Of a stretch of DNA of 64,000 nucleotides, positions 21,061 through 31,934 are shown piece after piece. The notes below the pieces were generated by a model. The model was not told where the DNA came from, ran no database searches, and saw only the letters and a list, made by a program, of their open reading frames with translations. A program made the position numbers and the translations under genes. Numbering within the stretch: the first letter of the stretch is position 1; the number at the start of each line of letters is the position of its first letter. This DNA is from Torreya grandis (Eukaryota > Streptophyta > Pinopsida > Cupressales > Taxaceae), in NCBI GenBank assembly GCA_037957365.1, contig JARHVA010001921.1, positions 1,853,501 to 1,917,500 on the forward strand. The letters are read 5' to 3'.

Positions 21061-22150
21061 GTTATTAAAAATAACCAAGAATATTGTTGAAAGTGCAAGT
21101 GTCAGGATAGATGAAGATGTAGCACAAAGAGCCAGTGATCTAGTGAACAGTCTTGAAATCATTGAAGAAGAAGATTTTGAAGAGTCAGATGAAGATGAGA
21201 AGGAGAATAAAAAATACACCAATACCCCATCCAAATATGTTTATATAAATCATAATAAGAGTGACATCATAAAAAAAATAAATGGAGTTCACACCAGAAG
21301 GATGATGTTAAGTGAATCTGAGCAAGTAAATTTTTCTTTGTAATCCAAAATTCAGCCTAGAAATTTTTCAGAAGCTAGACATGATGAGCATTGGGTTAAG
21401 GCAATGGATGAAGAATTAAATCAGATAGAAAAGAATGATAATTGGGAATTAGTGCCTAGAATAAAAGATCAAAATGTGATAAGAACAAAATGGGTATACA
21501 GAAAAAAGTTGAATAAAGATGGTGGGGTTACTAGGAATAAAGCAAGGTTAGTATGTAAAGGATATGCTCAAATTAAGGGTATAGATTTTAAAGAAAATTT
21601 TGTACCAGTGACAAGGCTAGAGGCTATTATAATGTTTCTTGCATATGCAGTGTTTAAAATTTTCAAAGCATTTCAAATAGATTTCAAGTCTTGCTTCTTG
21701 AACAAGAATTTAGAAGAGGAGGTCTACATTGAGTAACTTGAGGGATTTATTCTCTCAAATGATAGTAGCCATGTATGAAAATTTAAGAAAGAAAAGTATG
21801 GATTGAAACAAGTTATGAGAGCTTGGTATACAAGACTTGATAATTACCTACAAGATCAAGGTCTCAAGAGAGGTTTTGTTGATAGTAATCTCTACATGAA
21901 ATAGAAGGTGATCATCAATTGATTGTTTTGGTATATGTTGATGACATAATTTTTGGAGGAAAAATTAAAAAGATGACAAAAGAATTTGAGATGTCTATGC
22001 TTAGAGAATTTTCATTTTTCTTAGGGTTACAAATATTTTAGTTAGATAAAGAAATTTTCATATCTCAAAGTAAATATGCCAAGGAAATGTTGAAATAATT
22101 GGTTTTGAGGATTATGCACCAGTTGGAACACCAATGGGTACAGGGAACAA
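21060..22150 (+). pseudogene. Copia reverse transcriptase (broken, YVDD kept)
   Basis: After an acidic linker (EEEDFEESDEDEKE, about 21160-21210) the RT core is long and clear: MDEELNQIEKNDNWELVP, TKWVYRKKLNKDGG, NKARLVCKGYAQIKGIDF, TRLEAIIMFLAYAVFK and FQIDFKSCFLNKNLEEEVYI, then a frameshift and KKEKYGLKQVMRAWYTRLD. The catalytic YVDD is at 21934-21945. It closes with FLGLQIF and SKYAKEMLK near 22095. The linker and RT form resemble the SIRE lineage. Confidence 0.9.
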
Positions 22151-22870
22151 GGTGAGTAAGGATGAAGATTAACCTATTGTAAATCAATATTTGTATATAT
22201 CTATGATTGGTAGTCTTTTATATTTGACAACATCAAGGCCAGACATCATACATGTAGTAGGCATGGTTGTGAGATATCAGGCAGCCCTGAAGGAGAGTCA
22301 TGTTCAGTTGGTGAAGAAAATATTTAGATATGTCAAGGGGACATTGATTATGGATTATGGTATCCCATAGGTAGATATTTTAATTTGGTTGCTTATATAG
22401 ATTCAGATTGGATAGGTTACTTGGATGACAAAAAGAGTACAAGTGGAGGAGCTTTCTTCCTTGGTGATAGCTTAGTATCATGACTAAGCAAAAAGTAGAA
22501 TTTAGTATCACTTTCTATAGCTAAATAAAAATATATTGTATTAGTATTGTGTTTTACTCAAGTGCTTTGGATAAAGAAAAATTTGGAAGATATCAAGGTA
22601 AAATATGATGAACCTATTTCTATTTTTTGTGACAACACAAGTGATATCAATATTTATAAGAATCCAGTGATGCATTCAAGAACAAAACATATTCCTATCA
22701 AATATCACTTCTTGAGAGAGTAGGTTATATATTAGTAGGTTAAGATGGAATATATCAGTACTAAAAAATAGATTGTAGATATTTTCAGAAAGGCACTACC
22801 AAAAGACACATTCAAGTATCGACAGGAGAAGTTGGGAGTAATTTATTTTACTTCCTACCATTGAGGATCA
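22150..22870 (+). pseudogene. Copia RNase H (broken)
   Basis: SMIGSLLYLTTSRPDIIHVV (about 22200-22260), AALKESHVQLVKKIFRYVKG, a D-S-D-W region at about 22400-22420, TSGGAFFLGD-like sequence, a region with D-N-T-S (about 22630) and HSRTKHIPIKYHFLRE (22675-22720) mark the copia RNase H. It ends with ALPKDTFKYRQEKLGVIYF. Catalytic residues are partly preserved. Confidence 0.85.
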
Positions 22871-23149
22871 ACATCCGTTGAGGGGGTGTTAAGTGTTAGC
22901 TCCAGGATAGGCCTTTTTCCATTGATGTCAAAGGGGGAGAAGAATAGAAATAGGTATAGGAACATGTACAGGGAATATGTATAGAAATAGGTATAAAAAT
23001 AGGTATAGGGAACAAGTATAAGATGTTATAGTAAAGGGAGTTATTATATGTTTTTAAGATGGTAGCATGTGTAGGTTGGCATGTGCAATACATGTTTCAA
23101 GATGTGGTAGTTTCAATTTGAGATTGCCATCAATGACAAAAGGGGAGAT
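22870..23149 (+). other. Copia 3' tail and polypurine tract
   Basis: After the RNase H frame lies a noncoding tail with GTTGAGGGGGTGTTAAG, then six loose copies of an AGAAATAGGTATA-like word (22942-23030). The polypurine tract AAAAGGGGAGA at 23138-23148 immediately precedes the 3' LTR; it would prime plus-strand synthesis. Confidence 0.7.
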
Positions 23150-24113
23150 TATTAGAAATATTGTCATTGATGTCAAAGGTCTAGTATTGGTGATAAAGGC
23201 CCCATAGCATTTATTGTCTAAAGGTGTTTTTAATGTTTGTATTTTGGCTAAAATGTGTTGATATTTATTTAACATTAAAAAATATATTTTTGGTTTCATA
23301 AAAGTCAAAATAAGGCCCATGGAGAATTCAAAGAGTCACGGGGTAAAGATAAAAGAGGAATGGGATGCATTTTTCCATGAAGAGTCATCTTGAGGAATTC
23401 CAAGAGTCACCAAGTGAAGACAAAAGAGGAAGGGAACAATTTATCATGAAGCGACACTTTGAGGATTACAAAAAGTCAACAGGATAAAGAAAATATGAGA
23501 AAGGATGCATTTGCTTATGAAAGGTCACCTTGTGACTTTTCAAATACAAGGATTTGAAGGATCATGCAAATGTGGTGCCATTTTTCATAAGGTGTGAAGG
23601 GTCACAAAGGGAGAATGCTAGAAGTTTTTGGAAAGCTATAAATAATGGATTGAGAAGTAATTTTTAATATACAATAGTTCATGGTTTAGTAATTTTTTTA
23701 ATCTTTAGAAAAGAAGAGAGAATAGAAAGAGATATTTTAGAGTCTTATCATTTGTTAAGAAAGCAACATTGAGAGATAGTTGTGTTTTGTACACAAGAGG
23801 GGTTGGTGATCTCAAATAGTTGTTATGTTGGTGTTCAGCAAAGGGGTTGGTGTTTATACAAGTTGGGGCTTGAAAACTTTTTAATTTGAGTAGGCGATCA
23901 TTCATATACTTGAGATTATTCTCCATACTTTTTTCCACATTGGGTTTCCATGGAAAAATTTGGTGTCTCTCTCTCTTATGTGGTGCATGTTATTATTTCA
24001 GTTTTATTACATATCTTAAATGTATGGTTAAGTGGAGTTTGATTAAGTAAATGTTTTATAAGATATATGATATACTGATTCACCCCCCCTCTCAATATAT
24101 CCCATGCTTAATA
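23150..24113 (+). repeat. 3' LTR of nested copia
   Basis: 964 bases matching 16900-17876. It begins TATTAGAAATATTGTC, where TG has become TA, and ends CATGCTTAATA before the duplication GTGCA. Confidence 0.9.
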
Positions 24114-24118
24114 GTGCA
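24114..24118. repeat. Target site duplication GTGCA of the copia element, right
   Basis: Exact copy of 16895-16899; the RNase H frame of G continues directly after it. Confidence 0.9.
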
Positions 24119-24390
24119 TGCTATTCTACCTGATCCTACCACAAAACTTATGTTGAGATAGAATGAACTTGGGGAATGTAGAGGTAAATAGATTTTAGTT
24201 TTACAAGAATATGACAAAAATGAAAATAGAAAACTTGGTAAGGTGTCAAGGCTTGATATAAATGATTGATAATACCAGCCCTAGGTTAAGTATTATTCAA
24301 GTTGGTAAAAATAACTTTCAAGCTAGTGAGTGGTATGATCCCATCATATATTTAATGATTAATGGTACCTATCCTATAGAACTTACAAGG
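24119..24390 (+). pseudogene. RNase H of element G, second part, and linker
   Basis: Resumes the frame broken at 16899 with AILPDPTTKLMLR, NELGECRGK and LVLQEYD, matching element B (IILDPNIKLIL, NELGKYMAK). The frame then runs through FQASEWYDPIIYLMINGTYP into the integrase. No aRH-like block lies here; the distance from RH to the integrase zinc domain is too short for one. Confidence 0.8.
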
Positions 24391-25615
24391 GAGAAAAATA
24401 GACCCTTGAGGCTCAAGGCAACCCATTATTTGATCAAATATGGGGTTTTATATAGAAAAAACTTTGAAAGGGTCTACTTAAGGTGTGTCTAAAAGAGGAT
24501 GTTGCCCAAATCATGAGCACCTTGCATGAGAAGTTTGGTAATGGAAACCCATATGAGAAGACTACAACCCACAAAATTCTCAAATTTGGATACTATTGGC
24601 CAAATATTTTCAATTATGATCACAAGTACATGAGGGAATGTCACTCTTACCAAATCTTTAGCACCAAAGAGCCTAAGGTAGCAATGCCTTTATAACTAGT
24701 TATGGTTGATAAACCCTTTACATAATGGGGGTTATACTTTATAGGGGTGATTCACTCCAATTCATTTAAAGGTCATAAATTCATCCTAACTACCATAGAC
24801 TATTACACAAGGTGGGTTGAAGCTATAGCCACAAAACAATGCAAGACTAAAGAAGTGATTAGTTTCTTAGAGGAAAACATTTTTACTAGATTTAGAACTC
24901 GAGACTCTTTAGTGTGTGATAATGGTTCTGCATTTACATCCATAGAGATGACTAAATAGGCATATGATAATGGCATTTGTCTTAATTTTTCATCCAATCA
25001 TTATCCCAAAGTAAATGGAGTGTCTAAATCTACCAATAAGAACTTAATGAAGGTAATTAAGAAGTTTGCTACATACAAGCCCAAAAATTGGCACAAGCTC
25101 CTCAAGTATGCCCTATGGACAGATAGGATAAGAATCAAGCAAGCCCTAAAGGCATCACCATTTCTATTTGTGTATGCCCAAGAACATATATTCCCTATCA
25201 TTTTCAAATTTCTTACATGTAAATTCATGAAAGATTATACAGAGGAAAGCCAGGAGCTTGAAAAATCAAGATTGTTAGACATCATTCAGATGGAAGATGT
25301 AGGGATAAATCCTTTTTTGATTTTAGTAAGCACCAAACCATAGTGAAAATGTGGTTTGATAAAAGATAAAATATCAAGGTGTTTAGACAAGGGGACCTAA
25401 TTCTCCTTTGTGATAAAGCATCTGAGCCTAAATAAAAGCATGGCAAATTCAAACCTTTGTGGATTGGCCCATATTATATTGAAGACACATTGGGAAATAA
25501 CACCTTCAAGCTCAAAGATATATAAGGAGTAGAGTTCACATTGCCCACTAATGGGTAGTACCTCAAGCATTAATTCTCTATTGCTCCTCTTGGGGTCTTT
25601 ATGGAGTGAACTATA
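24390..25615 (+). pseudogene. Integrase of element G (broken, two catalytic residues lost)
   Basis: Zinc domain: LRLKATHYLIKYGVLYRKN, TLHEKFGNGNPYEKTTTHKI, YYWPNIF, then ECHSYQ, where the family has C-x2-C (second Cys now Tyr). Core: WGLYFIG at about 24726-24745 with Tyr for the first Asp (24735-24737), VCDNGSAF with the second Asp (24918-24920), and NGVSKSTNKN with Lys for Glu (25026-25028). The C-terminal part has GKFKPLWIGPYYIED (about 25440-25490) and LGNNTFKLKDI. The copy is inactive. It matches the truncated integrase of B. Confidence 0.85.
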
Positions 25616-26668
25616 AGATGGTTAGAGTTAGTATAGGTAGGCTAGTTAGTTTATTTTAACTCCTTTTTTCCTATCCCTTGTTTATATATAAGTATGTATA
25701 TATTTGTTTGTTCCCTTTTATTTCTTGCTTTGTTGACTATATTATGTGTTTGTTTTGGCTGCCTGTTCTTTGTCTCCAATAAGTCCTTTTGGACAACCCT
25801 AAGCTCAAAGTTCATTTAGATTGCTTTAAATTCATAGTTCAAAAATTTGGGTATGAACCTAATACATATGATGATCGTGGTTCTAAAATGTGAGCCTAAT
25901 GTTATTATTTGAAGAAACTGGTAAAGACTAATTGAAGAGGCTAACTATTCTATGAGAAATTGAACATTGTCTTAACCTAAATTTGGTTCTAAGAATATTT
26001 GTACTTATATGATGAAAGCTTAATCTATTAAAACATAGTCATTCTTGTACTTAACAAACATCCTTACCTGAGACAATGGTTGTAGCCATAGGTGATTATC
26101 TAAGGATCAAACACTTGACCAAATCCTTAAACCTAGCTACCCTAGTTCTCAAACTTAATGAAAGCATAAATAGTCTAAAAATACAAAAAATAAGAATGTA
26201 GTGCAAAATCAAAAGCTTTTCAAGCATAGGTGATTCTGGTAATCTCCATTGAGGCTATGGATGCCTAGCTGGTAGTGGAGAAAGGCCATGAGTGGATCTA
26301 AAGGAATCTTTGTCGAGGCTATGGATGCTTGGCTAGCAGTAGAACAATGCCTAAATCCTTCCCTAAACCAAAGAATTGATCTTAATGAATATATAAACAT
26401 GATCCAAGTCAGTGTTAATGATTAAGGATATGAAACCTATAAGTTATCTCCTAAATCCCATGACAAAAAGTAAGTGGAATCAAAGTAAACACACAACATG
26501 GATATATATTAATGTTTGATCCCAATTCTACAAGTACAAGGTTTGTTTCAACCATAAAATGATATAGATAATAGTATAGATTAAGTGGAGTGGATGACTT
26601 AGTTGTTTTTCTAAACTAGAGTCTCTAAGTTCTAACATATTGCTATATTTCCCCCAAAATTTGCCATT
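25616..26668 (+). other. 3' noncoding region of element G between INT and 3' LTR
   Basis: About 1.05 kb without protein similarity. It contains a short direct repeat (GAGGCTATGGATGC at 26251 and 26315, 64 bases apart) and a run of TATATATAAGTATGTATATA near 25685. No clear polypurine tract precedes the LTR start at 26669; the last bases are CCCCCAAAATTTGCCATT. No env-like frame is seen. Confidence 0.55.
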
Positions 26669-28702
26669 TGTTGAGGTCAAAATACCCCCTTTTTAAAAAA
26701 ATTGGGACCCTTGAGATATTTTGAAGCTTAACCCTAAAAATTTGTCATAATTTGATCATTATTTAGGATTTGAAGATCATCCACTTTAATGAGGTTGGTT
26801 CACTAGTTTATGGTTTTGTTTTGGCTTACCTAATTTTGCTTATAATTTTTCTTCATGTCTTTTAGTTATAAGTTTTGTGGAACCATTTATGGCGGATTCA
26901 TGTTCCAAAATCCTATCATAAACCCTTGGTTCAAGTTTAAATTTGAATTTGGTGGGAGCAAATTGACAAGAACATTCTAAATTTATTTTGTACTCAAGCC
27001 TAATTTTTATGTTAAGGCTTGGTCATATTTTTTAACACAACCAAACCTTAGCCTAAATTATGCCTTGGTCCATTTTATTTCCCCCTATGTTTCCTATATC
27101 TCTAACATGGTCCAATGGTATGTTGGTAGGGTCCTCTTTATTTTCTAACATTATCCAATTTTATGCTAAGGGTCCCTTTTAATTTTCCTAGCAGGATCCC
27201 TTTATATTCCATAGCATGATCCCTTTAATTACATACTTAGCTTAAAGATTTAATGCTAAGTCCCCATTCATGTTTATTAAAATGAACAAGACATTAGTAT
27301 AAATGCCTTAGCCTAAGTTTTTTTCATCCTAGGTCCTAACTTAATTATCACGCATCTTGTAGGATCTAATGATTTGTGCTTCCTCGCACCTTTTGAGATA
27401 ATAAAGAGAGGAAAATCCTAAAGAAATGAGAACTTAGAAATTTGGACCAATCATGTTCAAGAATATAGATCATAATCAATGCGTAATGATTCATCGTGGA
27501 CCAAAGATTAGACACAGTGAATACATCATTAAAAATTCAAATCTTTAGAAGGTCTGTGGAGTTACCATGTGGTACTCCTACATTCAAAGATTAAAATCAA
27601 AGGGTTTCACTTGTGAGAAGGAACCAATAACAAGCAAGATCCTAAATCAAAATAAAATTACTCTCATTTCATCATGGCATTTAATTTAATGACATAAATT
27701 GACTCCAAGATCCCAAGAATATCCATAGATCTATATGTGGCACTCTCATATTGGAACACATGAATTTGATGAGCTTAAATCTGACATTCACACAAATGTC
27801 ATTTGAAATCCACAAGGTTGTCATTGACTTCCATGCGACTATAAATTTTAAGCCCATCAAACCTAAAAGACTTCATGAACTTAAATTTGATGGCCTCACG
27901 AACATCATTTGAACATTTAAGAGGCTTCCTTTGACATCCATGAGGCCATCAAAGTTAAGCTCATCTAACCTTTTTACTTAGAATAAAAGGGGCATATTTT
28001 ATTTCATTCAAAGGGCCATTTGTGATCTAAAACTTAGTGAGAAATCCTTTAACCTAAGTCTTTTCATGTTTACTAATATGAAATAGACTTAGGTAAAAGC
28101 ATTTTAGCCTACGTTCTTTTATGTTTATACACTGACTTAAAGCATGTGCACCTTATCTAATGGTTCATGCTTCATTATAGTGAATGATCTAACAATGTGA
28201 GATTTATAATGAATTTTCAATGGATCCCTAAGAGCCTACAAGCTCAACACATGGTAAATACACATCCAATATGTGACTGACAAAGGTGCTAGAGCTCAAA
28301 AATCCTAAGGAGGTACAAAGTGGCACAACTATAGACCTTGATACCAAAAAGAATCAATGACAAATAAGATCCCAGATCATAATTAATGGCCCATGTTGAT
28401 TTTAAGATCTTGATCCAATGGTGTGAAAAAAGGCATTTTTTTAAATGCTAACATCTAGTGCTTCAAAGGCATTTATTAAAAATGTCATGAAAGGTTCAAG
28501 ATAGATGCCAGATAAGCACTATGCAATCACAAATTGATAAAATAGGAGATCTTGTGTAATCAAAAATACAAACATATAAAGGCAAAGGTCTAAATCATAT
28601 CTAAAACATGTATGAGCCAAAATCCAAATGAACTACCACCATTAAAGCTCTAAAACCCTAAAACTTATATAAAAATCCCTTAAGTAGACTCAGGTTGATT
28701 AC
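26669..28702 (+). other. U3 upstream part of 3' LTR, no gene
   Basis: Matches 4884-6917; no protein. At 27760-27960 the words TTAAATTTGA, GACATTC, CATCATTTGAA and GGCCATCAAA recur in two to three loose units of roughly 100 bases; a similar pattern is at 37075-37330. TATA-like words near 28574 and 28665 lie upstream of the large reading frame, but the second is not kept in the left LTR. Confidence 0.55.
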
Positions 28703-31700
28703 AGTGAATTCAGAAGTTCAATTGTGTTTTGAGCACAAAAGAGCTAACCTAGAGACCATTTGAATTCTAATTGAGATTAATTTTCAAGGTTTAGAAGCCA
28801 TGGTAGCTTGCAGGAAGCAATACAAGGATAAGATAAAGTTTTATTTATCTACGGATCATGAAAGGAGGGTCCTTAAAGATAAAGACCTAGACGTTATTAA
28901 AATGAACACAAGAAATATGAATTAGTTTGAGATCTTATTGACCATTAAGGAGATGTAATCCATTTATAAAGAGGAACAAAAGATTTCTACTATGATCAAG
29001 AGGTAGTATGACCTAGTTGTAGTCTAGATGACCAGTCTTCACCATACAACCACTAAATCAGAGGTAATATACTATATCAATATCCTTGCTCCCATTTTCA
29101 AAGATTATAGGATTGATCAGGGTTGGATTATCCATGAAAGGACCTTTAAAAGAGTGGCATTCATTTCCATATTAAACTTTGAAATTTATTATAATCTCCT
29201 AAAACCCCAAGTGGATTTACCCACTATTAAGGAATGGACTAAGAAGAATGATCTTGACACCATCTTTAGGCCATGGTTGCTCTAAGGGATACATTTAATT
29301 TGAGACCCTACCAAAAACATCCCAATTTACAAATTTAGAGAGGGAATTAGGTTAATTATGACCATGTTAAATAAAATCTCTAGATCTCACTCAACCACAT
29401 TTATTAGCAAGAATTGGGTATCCTATGTCTACTTTATGGTAGAAAAGGGGCTCAAAATATACTGATAAATTCAATTCACAACCATTAGGAAGAATACCAA
29501 CACCCAATTTTTATGACATCATATCTGTTGGATGCCTTCTAGCCTCCACCCAGATCCCCTATATTAAAAATTGGTTACCTCAGGGTAGGTTTACAGTCTC
29601 TCACCACTTTTCCAAGCTACACATATTCAAGTATAGGAATAAAATGAAATTAATTTATGATTATGTCTACCCAAATTTAGTATAATCCATTACATGGATT
29701 CATAGGCCTAGGTTAAGCTCTTTAACCAAGAAATATGTAGATCTCATGGGGGACATCTAGTTGTATCTACATTGTATAATGATCAAGATTAAGGGAATTA
29801 TGTTCCAACCCTAGAGATTACATGTCCATGTCCCAATCACACTAGTAGAGTATGAGATTGTATACTAAATTATTAATGGTGTGGATAGAGTATATAAATA
29901 TAATATGAAGGGTTTATTCCATCCCTTTCCTATAACTATTGGTAGAACTATGCTACAAAATTGGGACCAGGTGAGTACTATGGCCAGACATATGGAATTT
30001 TTTAGATTTTATCTTGATGAGCTAAAGATGTGGGACCCCATTGGAATAGTCTCCACACACTTGAAATCTAGGCAATTTCCCAAACTAGTGTATGTGCACC
30101 AATTTGATGTCTATGACACCATTTATATTAAATCAACCACTTTTGAAGAAATATTGGTTAGACTCAAGAGACATAACATTAGACTAGAACACAGACTATC
30201 TGGTGATGAGAAGCCACTAGGGGAAATTTGGAAAATGGGATCTTTATAATACCACTTACTACCTAGACCTTAAAATCCCCCTTAAGATCAACCCCAAGAA
30301 GAGAGGTAGTAGCCCCAAGAACAAATAACATAGGGTCTTGGTAAATAAAAGTTGGAAGAGAGACCTAGTGAGGGCCCATCATCCTTGGCCCCTCTTGATA
30401 GACCTGTATCTCTAATGGATTACTTGGACATGATTGCCTTAGAGCTTGATGAAATAATAGAGGATTCCCTCAAGGTACTTATTGTGGCATATAACATTGT
30501 GAAGAAGAGGAACATATTGAGGAGGCACAAGCCCAAGCGGAGGAGGCTAAGAAGGATAAAGGAAAAGAGGTTGCTTTGGATTTAGTTTTAGTAGCTTCCC
30601 CATAGAAGAGAAAAGCATAATTAGCCTTGGTCCTAGTTGGGTCAAAGAGGCCAAAGTTTACATTCACTCATCCCACATGTGAAATCAAATTATTCAATGA
30701 GGAATACCCTATTCATGGATCAATCATCCTAGATTGGTTTGTCTATGGTAAAATGTAAAAGATTCCCACTTTGTCTCATTCTTGGGTCTTGACCCAAACT
30801 ATTAACATTGATTTGCATGATAATATCAAGCCTTGGATAAAAGCTTTGATGAAAGAGGAAGAAGAAATAAGGATAGTGACCACTAAAAGGTTAGAAAGTA
30901 AATAAATAGATGATCTAAGAGCATAAAGAAGCACAAGGATATAGGTCTCATAACCTCCAAAATACATAGAGTCATCTACTACTATTTAGTTCAATCCAAA
31001 AACAACTAGATTAGAGAGAGTCACAGTAAGAAAAGCCATGGTGGGGATTGAAGAGTTCATATTATAGAAGGTTGAAACCTTTATAGGCTTAACTCCAATT
31101 GGAGAGAAGTAGGTTGGTGAACTAACCATCCATGAGGAGGATATTAAAAGCCTAATTGAGGCTCATTTAGCTCAAGTTAGAGCTGACATTAAAGGAATTA
31201 AATAGAGGATTCATAATTTAGAGAAGAAAAAGGAGAACTTAGAGACCCAAACTATCTTATCAGTGCTTGAGGCTATAAAAAATATGTTTAAAGCATCATT
31301 TTTCAATATGTTTGACTTTTTATAGTCAATGAAGCTAAGACAAGATGCATTGAGCTAGTAGAGTGAGGTGGCTAAAGGATTGATAAAATAATGGTAAGAT
31401 GTAGAGGCCAAAATAAGAGATCTTGTCAACATACTGATTAGGAATAGAATTCCTAAGTTCAAAACCATTAGCCTAGCCCACCTAAATGTTATATCAAGGA
31501 TAATGGTAGATAAGATATAGAGCTTAAGTACTTGGTCAATAGGCTTGGATAGACTTCTAAGGGATGATGAAGAGTTGATTGATAGGATTAAGCAACTTCT
31601 TGAGACCATGCTGGATAATATTTCAAAGACTATAGCCCTGGGCATTATTGATGATGAGCAATATAAGCATAGAGTCACTTTGGTGATGTAATAATTGAAG

Positions 31701-31934
31701 GGCAAGAGCCAGGGCCAATCAGGTAGTGACAATAGTAGAATTTTGGGCATGATCTTCATTATTGAAGAAATTATTATAGAAGCTAGGAGTATTAAAGAAG
31801 CTATGGAAAGGGATGATAGATATTTTGAGGATTTATCTGACCAAGAAGATGTCTTTCTCTTGAAGCCAGCTATAGATTTGGAGCTTGTCAAGGAACAACA
31901 TCAAAGAGCTATGGAGCTTCTGCAAGAGCGATAG
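28703..31934 (+). pseudogene. LTR reading frame, right copy: unknown protein of about 1,075 codons
   Basis: I do not recognise this protein. The start is taken at 28703 (GTG; ATG at the same place in the left LTR). Part 1, codons 1 to about 560: DKIKFYLSTDHERRVLKDKD, APIFKDYRIDQGWIIHERTF, NWVSYVYFMVEKGL, GRFTVSHHFSKLHIFKY, VDRVYKYNMKGLFHPFPI and VRLKRHNIRLEHRLSGDEKP. A polar linker (RPSEGPSSLAPLDRPVS, EEAQAQAEEAKKDKGKE) leads to part 2, a Glu/Lys/Gln-rich coiled coil (QRIHNLEKKKENLET, LDRLLRDDEELIDRIKQ, EAMERDDRYFEDLSDQED), ending TAG at 31932-31934. No membrane segment, zinc knuckle or enzyme motif is seen. About 15 stops and several frameshifts break it; TGA in LI.DP and TAA in NLV.S are shared with the left copy. 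Confidence 0.75.

Larger units (their letters stand above)
16900..24113 (+). mobile_element. Complete Ty1/copia element nested in G (7.2 kb)
   Basis: A full-length element: 5' LTR 16900-17876, initiator-Met primer site 17879-17896, gag, protease, integrase, RT and RNase H in copia order, polypurine tract 23138-23148, 3' LTR 23150-24113, and an exact GTGCA duplication. The RT and integrase blocks and the long gag with coiled coil and second zinc knuckle resemble the SIRE lineage; Tork-type cannot be excluded. LTRs differ at about 10 percent of sites in a 90-base sample. All frames are broken. Because it lies inside G, it is younger than G. Confidence 0.9.

Noticed and set aside
28703..31934. 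Env-like protein or plant mobile domain protein in the LTR frame
   Set aside because: No membrane segment, signal peptide or recognisable domain motif; the name would be a guess.
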